In this document: positions 38,531-50,106 of the stretch, one piece after another | Numbering within the stretch: the stretch's first letter is position 1 | How the letters are laid out: each line of letters opens with the position of its first letter | NCBI GenBank assembly: GCA_009840285.1 | Contig: VXOF01000109.1 | Coordinates: 1 to 64,000, forward strand | Direction of reading: 5' to 3' | DNA length: 64,000 nt | Source: Nitrospira sp. SB0662_bin_26 | GTDB taxonomy: Bacteria > Nitrospirota > Nitrospiria > Nitrospirales > UBA8639 | Translations under genes and position numbers: made by a program | The notes under the pieces: generated by a model | What the model was told of the DNA's origin: nothing | Databases searched by the model: none | What the model saw: the letters and a program-made list of their open reading frames with translations, nothing else

Positions 38531-39684
38531 GGTGCCGACATCTTGTTGACCGACTGGAAGCGCCCCCTCTTATCGATGCGAGTCAGGTACACGCGGTCCG
38601 ACCCCTGATTGTCATCGACGCCGTAGCGCAAACGAAACCCGCCCAGATCGATGTCTCCCGCCTGCGTCAGCGCATGCAGAAAGCTTTCTCTGGTCGGATC
38701 CGGTCCGGCAAGCCGCAGACCTTCAATCGCGATACGGCCTGCCAGGTAGCCTTCCAGCGAGACAAAACTGGGTTTGCTGTTCGTGTCAATTTCTTTCAGC
38801 GCCTTCTGGTATTGCGCGACGATCGGCAGGGTCGTATCCCTCGGGAAAGGCACCACTTGGGTCACGTACACGCCGGTCCCGTCCGGTCCCAAGGCTTTCG
38901 CCAAGGCAGCACTCCCGATGAATGAAATGTTGATAAAATAGGGATTGAAATTCAGTCGTCTCGCCCATCGGATCATTGTCGCCGCAGGTTTATAGGCCCC
39001 GACGATGACGACGGCCTCGGCGTTGGCCTGGCGCAAATCCAGCAGGGCAATTTTGACGGCCTCGGTATTGCGGGTATAGTACACCTCTTCAATCAAGTTC
39101 AGGCCATGGCGATTGACCGCACGGCGCAGCCCGTTGAGCCCGGCCTGACCGAAGGAATCGTTCTGGTAAAAAATGCTGATCCGGTCTATGCCCAGATCTT
39201 CGTGAAGCCGGACGACCATTTCCTCAGTTTCCTGATAGTAGGACGCCCGCACGTTCACCACATTGGGACGCTTCTTCGCATCCCGAAGAAATTCCGCCCC
39301 GGTGAATGGAGCAATATAGGGTACTCCCGCCTCCGTGGCGACAGGTTGGGCTGATTTCGACGTTGGCGTACCGACGGCGCCGATCAGGGCAAAAACTTTG
39401 TTTTGTTCAATCAGGGTGCGGGTGTTGGCAATCGCGGCTTCGGGTTCGTATCTGTCGTCCAAGGATTCGAGGTGGAGCAGACGACCGTGGACGCCACCCT
39501 CGCGATTCACTTCGGAAAATGCCGCGTGGAGCCCGAGGCGCATGCCGATGCCGAGTGCTCGCGCCGGGCCGGTGAGAGCTGCGGACTGACCGAAGACTAT
39601 TGTTCGTTGATCGGACTCTGCCCGGGCTGGCCCCCACGCCGTGACCAGAACCAGCAAAAGGACCGGGATCATCCATATCTTCAT
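38527..39684 (-). CDS. ABC transporter-type periplasmic substrate-binding protein (branched-chain amino acid binding family)
   Basis: Signal peptide; IVFGQSAALTGPARALGIGMRLGLHAAFSEVNREGGVHGR. Confidence 0.9.
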   Translation of the reverse strand: MKIWMIPVLLLVLVTAWGPARAESDQRTIVFGQSAALTGPARALGIGMRLGLHAAFSEVNREGGVHGRLLHLESLDDRYEPEAAIANTRTLIEQNKVFALIGAVGTPTSKSAQPVATEAGVPYIAPFTGAEFLRDAKKRPNVVNVRASYYQETEEMVVRLHEDLGIDRISIFYQNDSFGQAGLNGLRRAVNRHGLNLIEEVYYTRNTEAVKIALLDLRQANAEAVVIVGAYKPAATMIRWARRLNFNPYFINISFIGSAALAKALGPDGTGVYVTQVVPFPRDTTLPIVAQYQKALKEIDTNSKPSFVSLEGYLAGRIAIEGLRLAGPDPTRESFLHALTQAGDIDLGGFRLRYGVDDNQGSDRVYLTRIDKRGRFQSVNKMSAP

Positions 39685-39705
39685 GGCAGAGTAGGGTCGC
39701 GTCGC

Positions 39706-40878
39706 TTAGGAGGGATCCGGCCGAAAACGTGCCACCACGCACGTGATGTCGTCTGATTGCGGGGCATCTCCGACAAATTCTTGCACGGCGTCCACGATCT
39801 CCGTGGCAACCCGTTCCGCACTGGCCCCGGCAAGTCCGGCGAGTTTCTCGTCAAGACGCGATTCCGTGAATTCCTCATCCTGGAAGTTTTCCGCTTCCGT
39901 GATCCCATCGGTGTAGAGGAACAGGGTATCGCCTGGCCTGAGCTGGATTTGATCATTGTTATACGTGTGGCCGGGTTGTATCCCCAGTACGATGTTTCTG
40001 GTTTTGGGCACGACCTCGACTTGGGAATCGGCCTGCAGTAGTCTGGGGGGATTGTGACCGGCGTTGGAATAGTGGAGTTCGCCGTTCCGCAGGTCGAGCA
40101 CCCCGAAAAACAGCGTAATGAAGATACAGGAGGGGTTGCTCTCGCAGAGCAGTTCATTGACTCTCGTCAGGCACTCTGCCGGTGTGGAATAGTCCTTTGA
40201 GGATGTTGCGCGCAGGAGCGCACGGGTCACGGTCGTGAACAGCGCGGCCGGCACCCCTTTGCCGGACACATCCGCAATCACCAGTGCGATGCGTGATTCG
40301 TCAATGTGAAAGAAATCGTACAGGTCTCCACCGACCTCTCGTGCCGGGAGGATCACCGCTTTAATGTCGTGGGTCTCGCTGTCCGGGATCTCCTTTGGCT
40401 GGAGCGACATCTGCACGTCTCGGGCCATGTCGAGTTCCTGCTTGACGGCAACCAGTCGATCCCTGGTTTCCAAGGCGCTTTGCAGCGCTTGAACGTGCTT
40501 GAGGCCTTTTTCGATAGTCGCTTCAAGGTCGTTGAAATCGATCGGCTTTGTTAAAAAGTCGAACGCCCCACGGTTCATGGCCGTACGAATGTTCTTCATG
40601 TCACCATAGGCGGATACGATGACCGCTTGGATATCCTGTTCGCCATCGGCAAGCTGACTCAGCAGGGTCAGACCGTCCATCACCGGCATGTTGATATCGG
40701 AGAGGACCAGGTAGACATCAGGGTGCTCTTCCAGCACCTCCAGCGCCTCTTTGCCGTTGTGGGCAAAAAGAAACCTCAGGTCCCCGTCGCGGATCCGGCG
40801 GCGGAACTTCTGACGCACCAGCAACTCAAGATCTTCTTCGTCATCGACGACCAGCACCTGAGTTGGTGGTTTACCCAC
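39706..40878 (-). CDS. Response regulator receiver fused to PP2C/SpoIIE-type phosphatase
   Basis: QVLVVDDEEDLELLV, VLSDINMPVMDGL; PAREVGGDLYDFFHID, VIADVSGKGVPAALF. Confidence 0.93.
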   Translation of the reverse strand: MGKPPTQVLVVDDEEDLELLVRQKFRRRIRDGDLRFLFAHNGKEALEVLEEHPDVYLVLSDINMPVMDGLTLLSQLADGEQDIQAVIVSAYGDMKNIRTAMNRGAFDFLTKPIDFNDLEATIEKGLKHVQALQSALETRDRLVAVKQELDMARDVQMSLQPKEIPDSETHDIKAVILPAREVGGDLYDFFHIDESRIALVIADVSGKGVPAALFTTVTRALLRATSSKDYSTPAECLTRVNELLCESNPSCIFITLFFGVLDLRNGELHYSNAGHNPPRLLQADSQVEVVPKTRNIVLGIQPGHTYNNDQIQLRPGDTLFLYTDGITEAENFQDEEFTESRLDEKLAGLAGASAERVATEIVDAVQEFVGDAPQSDDITCVVARFRPDPS

Positions 40879-40941
40879 GACTTGACTCTCCCGTCGTTGT
40901 TCTTAGTGGTCGCGTTGCCATTCTCCAGTACGAGCCTTCGC

Positions 40942-41322
40942 TCAGACTGCTCCAAGGGCATCGGCCCTGGTGGCGCGAATATCCAGAATTTCATTGAACC
41001 CGCTGATCTCGAAAATTTCAGCGATGTGATCCGCAAGGGCGCAAAACAGCGCCTTGCCCCCTTCTTTCTGGGTCAGACGGGCGGCGATGAGCAATGCCCG
41101 TAGACCGGCACTGCTGATGTAACTCAGATCTTGAAAATCAAAGACCAGGGTTTTATTCCCGGCATTGATCTGTTCCTGTACGGCACTCTCCAGAATGCCC
41201 ACACTGGAACCATCCACTCGCCCGGTCACGATCAGGATCGTGGCTTTGTCGCCCTGTTCGGCCTCCACGGACAGCTTGGCTTTTTCCTCCATGAGTCTTG
41301 CCTCCAAATAGGTCAATCTCAA
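40942..41322 (-). CDS. STAS-domain anti-sigma factor antagonist
   Basis: VTGRVDGSSVGILESAV, LVFDFQDLSYISSAGLRALL. Confidence 0.9.
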   Translation of the reverse strand: MRLTYLEARLMEEKAKLSVEAEQGDKATILIVTGRVDGSSVGILESAVQEQINAGNKTLVFDFQDLSYISSAGLRALLIAARLTQKEGGKALFCALADHIAEIFEISGFNEILDIRATRADALGAV

Positions 41323-41730
41323 ACGCTATAATTAAGCGAATTTACCCCACTTTCATCAACGCTGACGCGTCACGTTCCATGAAAGGGGAATCGTTTATCT
41401 GAAATGCGGAAAATGCAAAGATAAACAACTACCATAGCATTCATACACGTTTGCTTCAATAGCCATGCAAGGGATCATGCCACTGCGTGGTTATACGTAT
41501 AATTGGCTCGTCGGTCGTCAGTGATGGCTGATAGTACTCGATTAGAGTTGGTATGCCAAGGCCAACGTGGGAACTGGAGGGTTTCCGTGCGGTCGAGTCC
41601 CGTTGCGCGTGTCTTTCACCTTTTTGCATCGGCCTGTTGATTCAAAGCCACAAAAATACGATACTGATCCATCGTTCATGCTATACTCGCTCCGGCGAGT
41701 TGTGTCTGATTCGTTCAGGTCAGGAATGCA

Positions 41731-42150
41731 ATGAAACGGATTTCCCTTACGCCGGACTTGTCTTCGATTACGGAACTGGAACAGTCTCTGGAAGAGTTTG
41801 CCGGCGCCCACGAGTTGGACATGGGTTTGCAAAATCGCCTGAATCTGATGCTCGAAGAACTGATCACCAACAGTGTCAACTACTCCCTGCCCTCGGTGTC
41901 CGGACCGGAACTGGAGCTATGTCTGTCGGTGGAAGACGCGTTTGTTGTCGCTCAGGTTGAAGATAATGGGCCCGCGTTCGACCCGTTTACCGAGGCGCCG
42001 GAAGCGGATACCACATCGGCGTTGACCGACCGTCCCGTTGGCGGTCTCGGCATCTTTCTTACAAAGAAATTTTCGGATGAATACACGTACGAGCGGATTG
42101 GCGAGCGCAACCGCGTGACCTTGCGGTGCAGAAGCGGGAAAGCACCCTAA
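41731..42150 (+). CDS. RsbW-like serine kinase / HATPase anti-sigma factor
   Basis: NLMLEELITNSVNYSLP, VEDNGPAFDPF, GGLGIFLTKKFSDEYTYER. Confidence 0.88.
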   Translation: MKRISLTPDLSSITELEQSLEEFAGAHELDMGLQNRLNLMLEELITNSVNYSLPSVSGPELELCLSVEDAFVVAQVEDNGPAFDPFTEAPEADTTSALTDRPVGGLGIFLTKKFSDEYTYERIGERNRVTLRCRSGKAP

Positions 42151-42190
42151 GGTCAGTCTACGGCAAGGCCGTTGTCGCGGCCAACGAGCC

Positions 42191-43927
42191 TTAAGCCTCC
42201 ACGCGGATGGTCACGATGTCCGTGCCATGATATTGCTGGTGGCGAACCGAGGACGCAAGGTGCCGTAGCAGCCGGAGTGACACTTCCTGCTCGATCAGAT
42301 CCGCGTTGGTCCGCGTGCCCAGCAGCGCGATCCGGTCCTGCAGGTTTTCTTCTCCGGTCGAGGCCACAAACTCAAGGACCGCCGCGCCGTCTTCCTTGCA
42401 GGCCACCAGCAACAGACGTCGTTGCTCAACCGTCCCTCCTGCCCCTTGTCGTTGGAGAAGCGTCAGCAGCGTCTCCTCGCTGGCGGCGTCCAGACGGTTT
42501 GCCATCTCGGCATCCCACCCGCTTTGGGAAGCGAAGCCGAGGATAAACTCTCTGATTTTCGGCAGGGCCGAGACGCTGAATTCCGACTCCAGCCGGTGTC
42601 GTGATGTGGTCAGACCCATAAAAAGGGTCATGATGATGGCGACGAACCCGCCGGCCGTCATCCCGTTTTGAAGAAGACCCCCGGCAAATTCCGAAACCCA
42701 CTCGGGAAAGATCATGCCGTTCTGGAACCCGACCCCCACCCAGAACCCGACGCCGCAGATAAGACCCTTGCGGTAGTCGATCCCGTCCCGGACAACCAGG
42801 TTCATGCCGATGACGAACAGCATGGCCAGAAAGACGGCAAGATAGGCTGCGACCACCGGGCCTGGGATGGCCAGGATCACGGCAAGCGCCTTGGGAAGAA
42901 AAGCCAGCAGGATGAGCACCGTCCCGAGTGCGATCCCGACGCTTCGGGCGCTGACGCCCGTCAATTCGGTCATGGAGACGGTCGTCGAGTAGGTCGTGTT
43001 CGGCACCGTGCCCGAGAGGCCGGACAATAGTTTCGCGACTCCTGCGGCGGCTACCGCGCCCTGTACGGCCCGGAAGTCCACCGCACGAGGTTGGCGCCAG
43101 GATACGTGCTGGATGGCGATCGACGCGCTGATGGTTTGCATGGTATCGATCAGGGCCACGAGCACGAATGCCGGAAGCAATGTCCAGAAAACCGTCGAGA
43201 ACTCGAGATCAAAGCCCGGCCAGGTGCCCTGCGGGAGACCGATCCACGATGCCTCGGCGACGCGGTGCACGTCGTAGAAGCCGAAAACTCCGGCAACAGC
43301 CGAACCGGCCACGACGCCGATCACCGGTGCCCAAAGTCGCCACGCCCCCGTTCCCTTCAGGACGCAGCCGGCAATAACCAGCAGGGTCGCAAGCGTACTG
43401 AGCGGCGCGGCCATGGCCGGAACTCCATCCGGGATGTCCTTCAGCATTTCGAAGACGTGCGACATCACCGTGACCGGTATCAGCATGATCACGGTTCCCG
43501 TGACGGTCGGTGTCAGGATTCGTCGGAGGAACCAGAGCCGTGTCGACAGCGCCAGCGGGACGAGCGAGGAGACAACGACCAGGGTGGCCAACAGTGCCGG
43601 CCCGCCTCTGGCAAGCGCCGTGATACTGATTGCAATGGACGCTCCGGAAATGCTCATCAAGAGCACGTACCCCGACCCGATCTGGCCGAACCGAACCGCC
43701 TGCAACACCGTGGTCGCGCCACAGACCGCAACCGCGGCGAATACCGCCCATGACAGGTAGGATTCAGACCCGCCACCGGCCCGGATGATGATGGCCGGCA
43801 CCAATACCGTGGCGGCGACACTGAGAACGGCGAGTTGCATCCCCAGTCCGACGGCGAGCGCCATCGGCGGTGTTTCGTCGGGCTGGTAGCGGACACCTGT
43901 ACGACAGTCGGAGTCGTTTGGATTCAT
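42191..43927 (-). CDS. SLC23 nucleobase permease-like protein with C-terminal RsbW/HATPase-like extension
   Basis: Multispan xanthine/uracil permease-like N-terminus (LSGLSGTVPNTTYSTTVSMTELTGVSARSVG); soluble C-term LPKIREFILGFASQSGWDAEMANRLDAASEETLLTLL. Confidence 0.8.
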   Translation of the reverse strand: MNPNDSDCRTGVRYQPDETPPMALAVGLGMQLAVLSVAATVLVPAIIIRAGGGSESYLSWAVFAAVAVCGATTVLQAVRFGQIGSGYVLLMSISGASIAISITALARGGPALLATLVVVSSLVPLALSTRLWFLRRILTPTVTGTVIMLIPVTVMSHVFEMLKDIPDGVPAMAAPLSTLATLLVIAGCVLKGTGAWRLWAPVIGVVAGSAVAGVFGFYDVHRVAEASWIGLPQGTWPGFDLEFSTVFWTLLPAFVLVALIDTMQTISASIAIQHVSWRQPRAVDFRAVQGAVAAAGVAKLLSGLSGTVPNTTYSTTVSMTELTGVSARSVGIALGTVLILLAFLPKALAVILAIPGPVVAAYLAVFLAMLFVIGMNLVVRDGIDYRKGLICGVGFWVGVGFQNGMIFPEWVSEFAGGLLQNGMTAGGFVAIIMTLFMGLTTSRHRLESEFSVSALPKIREFILGFASQSGWDAEMANRLDAASEETLLTLLQRQGAGGTVEQRRLLLVACKEDGAAVLEFVASTGEENLQDRIALLGTRTNADLIEQEVSLRLLRHLASSVRHQQYHGTDIVTIRVEA

Positions 43928-44139
43928 ACCAAAACCTGGATGTTTTTGAGAGAATACCCGGAGCCGCGCAAGGAGCCGAGGCGTTCATGTGACGGGATCA
44001 CGGCCACGCATTGTTACGTCTCTGCCGAGGCCTGTCAATGAGGCGGTCGTCCTCGTCCTCACCAAACACCGGACGGCCGGTTTCTGACACGTCTCCGATT
44101 CCCTGCCCGGTTGCGCCCATCAAAGGGGTGCATAATCTT

Positions 44140-44168
44140 TTGAGGTTAGGCGTCAGGTCTGCTATACT
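44140..44168 (+). promoter_or_regulatory. Putative sigma70 promoter for mre operon
   Basis: TTGAGG - 17 nt - TATACT. Confidence 0.55.
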
Positions 44169-44188
44169 GAGTGACCTAAAGCGCGGAC

Positions 44189-44208
44189 AATTCCCACGTG
44201 TGGGAATT
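44189..44208. promoter_or_regulatory. Inverted repeat just downstream of mre promoter
   Basis: AATTCCCA-cgtg-TGGGAATT. Confidence 0.5.
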
Positions 44209-44434
44209 GATTGGAGAGTGAACAAGTCTTGTCCGTCCTTCTCTTCGAACGTCCATTTTTCCGAACAGCGGTCTTCCCTTTGTTGCCGGGCGTGAGTCGT
44301 CGTTTTGCTTCCGGGATAGTCTGCTCCCGCCGAGCGAATCCATGGAGAGTTGGTCGTCGAACGGAGTGGTGAATGCCCAAGGGACCGACAAGACGCGTCC
44401 TCTATGAGAACCCTCGTCTCCGAGTTCAGTCTGA

Positions 44435-45505
<1,071 letters not shown>

Positions 45506-45519
45506 AGGAACAACTTCTT

Positions 45520-46422
45520 ATGCGTGGCCGGTTTCGGCCTGGGGTGTTTTGGGGTTCCGGCGTGAAGCGGGTTGGCGTGGCCGTCCTGGTCATCGTCTTT
45601 GTCGTGTTTGCCCTCTTGCCCCGGCAATCTCAATTTCTCTTCCACACGCTCGGCGAACCTCTTGCCGATCTTGTCGCCATTCCCGTGAAGGGCATGGCCG
45701 CAGTGGATCGAACCCTGCGTGAATGGTGGATGCACTATATTGCCCTCCAGGGTCTTTCCCAACAAAACCGTCAGCTTCGGGAAACAGTCCGGCAACTCAA
45801 TGGAGAGGTGAATCGATTGCGGGAACAGGCATACATGGCGGAACGGTTGGCCTCGCTGTTGGAATTTCAGGAGGACGAATCGGTCCGGACGGTGGCGGCG
45901 AAGGTCATTGGCCGCAGTGTGTCGAATTGGTATCAAGGCGTGATTCTGAATAAAGGTGAAGATGACGGCATTCGGGAACAGATGGGCGTCATTACGCCGG
46001 CCGGGGTGGCGGGACGCATCGTCAGAACCTCGGGGTCTACGAGCATTGCCTTGTTGACGATCGACCCGAATCTTGTCATCGCGGGCATGATTCAACGGAC
46101 GCGCGATGAAGGCATGGTCCAGGGAACGTCGCAAGGGCTGGTCCGCATGAAATATCTTCCCCCGCTTTCCGCGGTCAAACCAGGGGATGTCGTGGTCACG
46201 TCAGGTTTGACGGGAGGATTTCCACGCGGGGTGTTGATAGGAGAAGTCACCCGCGTCGAAGAAAGTGAAGACAGTTTGTTCCGCACCGCCCAAATCGTGC
46301 CGGCCGTCAAGTTTCGACACTTGGACGAAGTGCTGATCGTCGTGTCTCCTCGGTCACCGGAAGCCATGCTGTCACTCGATCACGCATTGATGGCCCCGGG
46401 ACCACAGAATCCGACTCCATGA
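45520..46422 (+). CDS. mreC: Rod shape-determining protein MreC
   Basis: N-terminal TM, coiled coil, GVAGRIVRTSGSTSIALLTIDPN; operon position. Confidence 0.93.
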   Translation: MRGRFRPGVFWGSGVKRVGVAVLVIVFVVFALLPRQSQFLFHTLGEPLADLVAIPVKGMAAVDRTLREWWMHYIALQGLSQQNRQLRETVRQLNGEVNRLREQAYMAERLASLLEFQEDESVRTVAAKVIGRSVSNWYQGVILNKGEDDGIREQMGVITPAGVAGRIVRTSGSTSIALLTIDPNLVIAGMIQRTRDEGMVQGTSQGLVRMKYLPPLSAVKPGDVVVTSGLTGGFPRGVLIGEVTRVEESEDSLFRTAQIVPAVKFRHLDEVLIVVSPRSPEAMLSLDHALMAPGPQNPTP

Positions 46423-46907
46423 AGATTGGTGCGTATACGCTGTTGACTCTGCTCCTTTTTTCCTTTCAGACCACCGTGTTGTCTTCTGTCAATCCTTTCG
46501 GGATTCAACCGGACTTCTGTCTCGTCATCGCGTGTTTTATTGGTTTTCGGACCGGACCGGTTCACGGCCTGATCGTGGGGTTTGGCCTGGGCTTTCTCCA
46601 GGATTTATTTTCCGCCGGTCCGTTTGGACTCCAGACGTTCACAAAAGCCGGCGTGGGATACCTGGCTGGCGTCATTGCCAGGAATTTGTCCAATAGGGAG
46701 CCCTGTTCCGCCTTTGTGCCGGTTATGGCATGTTCAGGTCTTTCCGCCATGGTGTTTTTGCTGTGGTCACGGATGGGCATGGGTTTGGGAGAGATGCTGT
46801 ACGGATTTTCCTATATCTTATTGCCACAAGCGGTCTTGGACGGACTTGTGGCCATCATGGCCAGCTGGGTCTTCGGCCGGTGGCTGTTTGAAGCGCCGAG
46901 TCCGTGA
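46419..46907 (+). CDS. mreD: Rod shape-determining protein MreD
   Basis: Multispan 162-aa protein with GLIVGFGLGFLQDLFSAGPFGLQTF; operon position. Confidence 0.9.
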   Translation: MKIGAYTLLTLLLFSFQTTVLSSVNPFGIQPDFCLVIACFIGFRTGPVHGLIVGFGLGFLQDLFSAGPFGLQTFTKAGVGYLAGVIARNLSNREPCSAFVPVMACSGLSAMVFLLWSRMGMGLGEMLYGFSYILLPQAVLDGLVAIMASWVFGRWLFEAPSP

Positions 46908-46943
46908 GGGACGTCCCGTGATGAATCGGTGTGAGGTCTGTCA

Positions 46944-48833
46944 ATGAAGCCGGACATACCGGATCCCGGTCTCCAATCAACCGGATTAGCGGACATCCAG
47001 GGACGATTGCTGCTCATCAGAGTCGTCGTGTTGATCATTGTGGGGTTGTTGGCCGTGCGCTTATGGCAGCTTCAAGTTCGTGATGGGGCCTACTATCGCA
47101 ATCTTTCTCATGACAATCGGACCCGCTCGGTGGTGTTACATCCGGTTCGCGGATTCATTTATGACCGGAACGGAATCTTGCTGGCGAACCGTGTCCCGAG
47201 TTTCAATTTGTACGTGCAACTCGGTGACGTGCCGGACCGCGAAGCCCTGATCGGGAAGCTCGTCACATTGTTGTCGTTGGACCGGAGTGAGTTGACCAAG
47301 ACTATGGACACGCACGTCAGGGGCACACCGGTTCGTTTGAAAAAAGGCGTCAGTCTCAAAGAAGCGGCCATTGTCGAATCACATCGGTTGGATCTGCCCG
47401 GTGTGGTGATTCGTCCGGAATTTCAGCGGAACAATCCAGAGGGAGGCTATGCCGCCCACGTGCTTGGGTACGTGGGGGTCGCTTCAGAGGAACAACTCAC
47501 ACGTGAAGCGTTTCAAGGGCTGCCCGCAGGTAGCGTCATAGGCCAGTATGGCGTGGAACGGATCTACGAGAGGACGTTGCGAGGGCACGCAGGGCGAAAA
47601 CTCATCGAAGTCGACGCGTTGGGGCATGAGAAGCGCATGATTTCCGTGGATAAGCCGCAAGTGGGAAATGACGTGTATCTCACGATTGACTTTCGTTTGC
47701 AGAAATTGGCTGAAGACTTGTTAGGGGAAGAAGCCGGTGCGATTGTGGCCTTGGACCCGCAAACGGGGGATATCCTGGCCTTGGCGAGCCGGCCGAGTTT
47801 TGATCCCAATGCCTTATCCCGTGGATTACGTGCCGATGTCTGGAATGACATTCTTCAGGACGAGCGTCACCCTCTCACGAACCGAGCGATTCAGGGTCAG
47901 TATCCACCAGGCTCCACGTTTAAGATCATTATGGCGACGGCTGCCCTTGAGACCAATGCCGTTGGCCCCACCGATACGCTGGATTGTGGAGGACGGTTTC
48001 GATTGGGCGACCGAACCTTTCGGGATTGGAAGAAGTATGGTCATGGCAATGTCGATCTGCATCATGCGATAGCCGACTCGTGTGACGTGTATTTTTATCG
48101 CTTAGGCCATCGCATGGGTATCGAGACCATTGCGGCCTATGCGAAACAATTCGGATTGGGAGCGAGAACGGGCATCGACCTTCCCGCCGAAGGAACGGGA
48201 CTCGTGCCGTCCCGGGAATGGAAACGTCAAGCACGAGGGGAACCATGGTATCCGGGTGAAACCGTTTCCGTGTCCATCGGACAAGGGTACGTCACGGTTA
48301 CCCCACTGCAAATGGCGAAAGTCATCGGCATGATCGGGAACAACGGGATTGCGTTTCAACCGCATGTCCTTCGTGGCGTGCGGGGACGAAGGGGCGAATG
48401 GATTGATGAGTGGAGTCCGACACAAGCGGTCCCCCTGACGTTACCGGTCCATCAACTGGAAGTCATTCAAGCGGCGCTGGCGGCGGTGGTCACCGAAGGA
48501 ACGGCGCGACAAGCTCGATCGTCGGTGGTCCCGTTGGCCGGAAAAACCGGGACGGCACAAGTGGTCTCATTACGTTCGGAATCCCAAGAAGAGACCCCGA
48601 AGCGATTTCGAGACCACGCCTGGTTCGTCGCCTATGCACCATTCGAACAGCCCGGTATCGCCGTGGCCGTGTTGGTCGAACACATGGGCCATGGCGGGTC
48701 TGCGGCAGCCCCGTTGGCGAAAGAACTGATCGAGGCCTATGTGTCATATGGGGTTGATGACAAAGAGCGCACACAGGTGTCCCTGACGAGGCCATCCGAC
48801 AAGGTGATGCAACAGGAGCCGCGGCGTGATTGA
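46944..48833 (+). CDS. mrdA: Penicillin-binding protein 2
   Basis: QGQYPPGSTFKI (SxxK), SCD, AGKTGTAQV (KTG). Confidence 0.96.
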   Translation: MKPDIPDPGLQSTGLADIQGRLLLIRVVVLIIVGLLAVRLWQLQVRDGAYYRNLSHDNRTRSVVLHPVRGFIYDRNGILLANRVPSFNLYVQLGDVPDREALIGKLVTLLSLDRSELTKTMDTHVRGTPVRLKKGVSLKEAAIVESHRLDLPGVVIRPEFQRNNPEGGYAAHVLGYVGVASEEQLTREAFQGLPAGSVIGQYGVERIYERTLRGHAGRKLIEVDALGHEKRMISVDKPQVGNDVYLTIDFRLQKLAEDLLGEEAGAIVALDPQTGDILALASRPSFDPNALSRGLRADVWNDILQDERHPLTNRAIQGQYPPGSTFKIIMATAALETNAVGPTDTLDCGGRFRLGDRTFRDWKKYGHGNVDLHHAIADSCDVYFYRLGHRMGIETIAAYAKQFGLGARTGIDLPAEGTGLVPSREWKRQARGEPWYPGETVSVSIGQGYVTVTPLQMAKVIGMIGNNGIAFQPHVLRGVRGRRGEWIDEWSPTQAVPLTLPVHQLEVIQAALAAVVTEGTARQARSSVVPLAGKTGTAQVVSLRSESQEETPKRFRDHAWFVAYAPFEQPGIAVAVLVEHMGHGGSAAAPLAKELIEAYVSYGVDDKERTQVSLTRPSDKVMQQEPRRD

Positions 48834-49950
48834 TGAACCATGGCGTCACAGGCGAGAGTTCGACCGGTTTGATTGGTCCTTCTGCGCGATTATTCTGGCG
48901 TTGTCAGCCATCGGAGTCCTGACCATATACAGCGTAACGGCGGAACAAGCCGGGACTCAGTTTCCTCTGTATCTGAAACAGGCGATATGGATCGGTGTGG
49001 GCGCGCTGGCTTTTCTGGCGGTGTCGCGAATCGATTACCACAAAGTCGCTCGATGGTCGTTTCTGCTGTACGGCTTTGCATTGCTGCTCCTCGTGGTCGT
49101 TCTCTTCGGGGGGAAGGCCAGTCACGGGGCTCAACGATGGATTGCCCTCGGGCCGCTGGCGTTTCAGCCGGCAGAATTTGTCAAGATTCCGCTTCTGCTG
49201 GTGTTGGCCGTCTATTATGCCACCCAAAATCGTCGAGGTTGGTGGTATCGGGTGATCGTCCCGGCGTTGATCACCGTGCCGGGATTTTTCCTGATTCTCA
49301 AACAACCGGACTTGGGAAGCAGTCTGAGCTTTTTGTCGATTTACGTCACCTTGCTGCTGGTCGTCGGCGTCAAGTCTAAAGCGTTCGGGGTGGTCTTGTT
49401 GTCCGCGCTGATGCTGTTCCCCTTTGCCTGGAGTGAATTATGGGGTTCGCTTCATGACTACCAAAAGGAACGGATCTTGAGTTTTGTGAATCCGGACTAT
49501 GATCCGGCGGGAAGAGGCTACCAAGGGATGCAATCTCGCATTGCCGTGGGTTCGGGGCAATTGATCGGAAAAGGGTTCCATAGCGGGACACAAACGCAAT
49601 TCAAATTTCTTCCGGAAGGTCACACCGATTTTATCTTCGCGGTCCTGGCCGAGGAATGGGGGTTTTTGGGTGGGGTCCTCTTCATCAGTCTGTTTCTCGC
49701 GTTGCTGCTCATGGGGCTGGAGATCGCGGCGAAAGCCAAGGATTCATTGGGTGCCCTGTTGGCTATCGGGTTTGTGGGCATGTTGACGTTCAATATGGTG
49801 GTCAACGTGGGGATGACCATTGGTCTGGCACCCATTGTCGGCATTCCGTTGCCGTTACTCAGTTACGGGGGGAGTGCGACGATTATGACCATGGCCGGGC
49901 TGGGCCTGCTGTTCGGTGTGAAGCGGGAAAGACTCAAATTATCGCCGTGA
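48826..49950 (+). CDS. rodA: Peptidoglycan glycosyltransferase RodA
   Basis: SEDS protein; GSGQLIGKGFHSGTQTQFKFLPEGHTDFIFAVLAEEWGFLG. Confidence 0.96.
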   Translation: MIDEPWRHRREFDRFDWSFCAIILALSAIGVLTIYSVTAEQAGTQFPLYLKQAIWIGVGALAFLAVSRIDYHKVARWSFLLYGFALLLLVVVLFGGKASHGAQRWIALGPLAFQPAEFVKIPLLLVLAVYYATQNRRGWWYRVIVPALITVPGFFLILKQPDLGSSLSFLSIYVTLLLVVGVKSKAFGVVLLSALMLFPFAWSELWGSLHDYQKERILSFVNPDYDPAGRGYQGMQSRIAVGSGQLIGKGFHSGTQTQFKFLPEGHTDFIFAVLAEEWGFLGGVLFISLFLALLLMGLEIAAKAKDSLGALLAIGFVGMLTFNMVVNVGMTIGLAPIVGIPLPLLSYGGSATIMTMAGLGLLFGVKRERLKLSP

Positions 49951-50106
49951 ACCGTTCGCGTGAGGTTTTCCCGTCGTGGAGCAGATGGATCATTTGACGA
50001 AAGGGAGAATCCGTGTCACGCTTTTGGATTGCCAGCCATGGCCGGGGCATGGTTAGCCTTTCCCCCGGGTCGCACATCCCGGGTGATGAAATAAAGGAGT
50101 AGAGGT

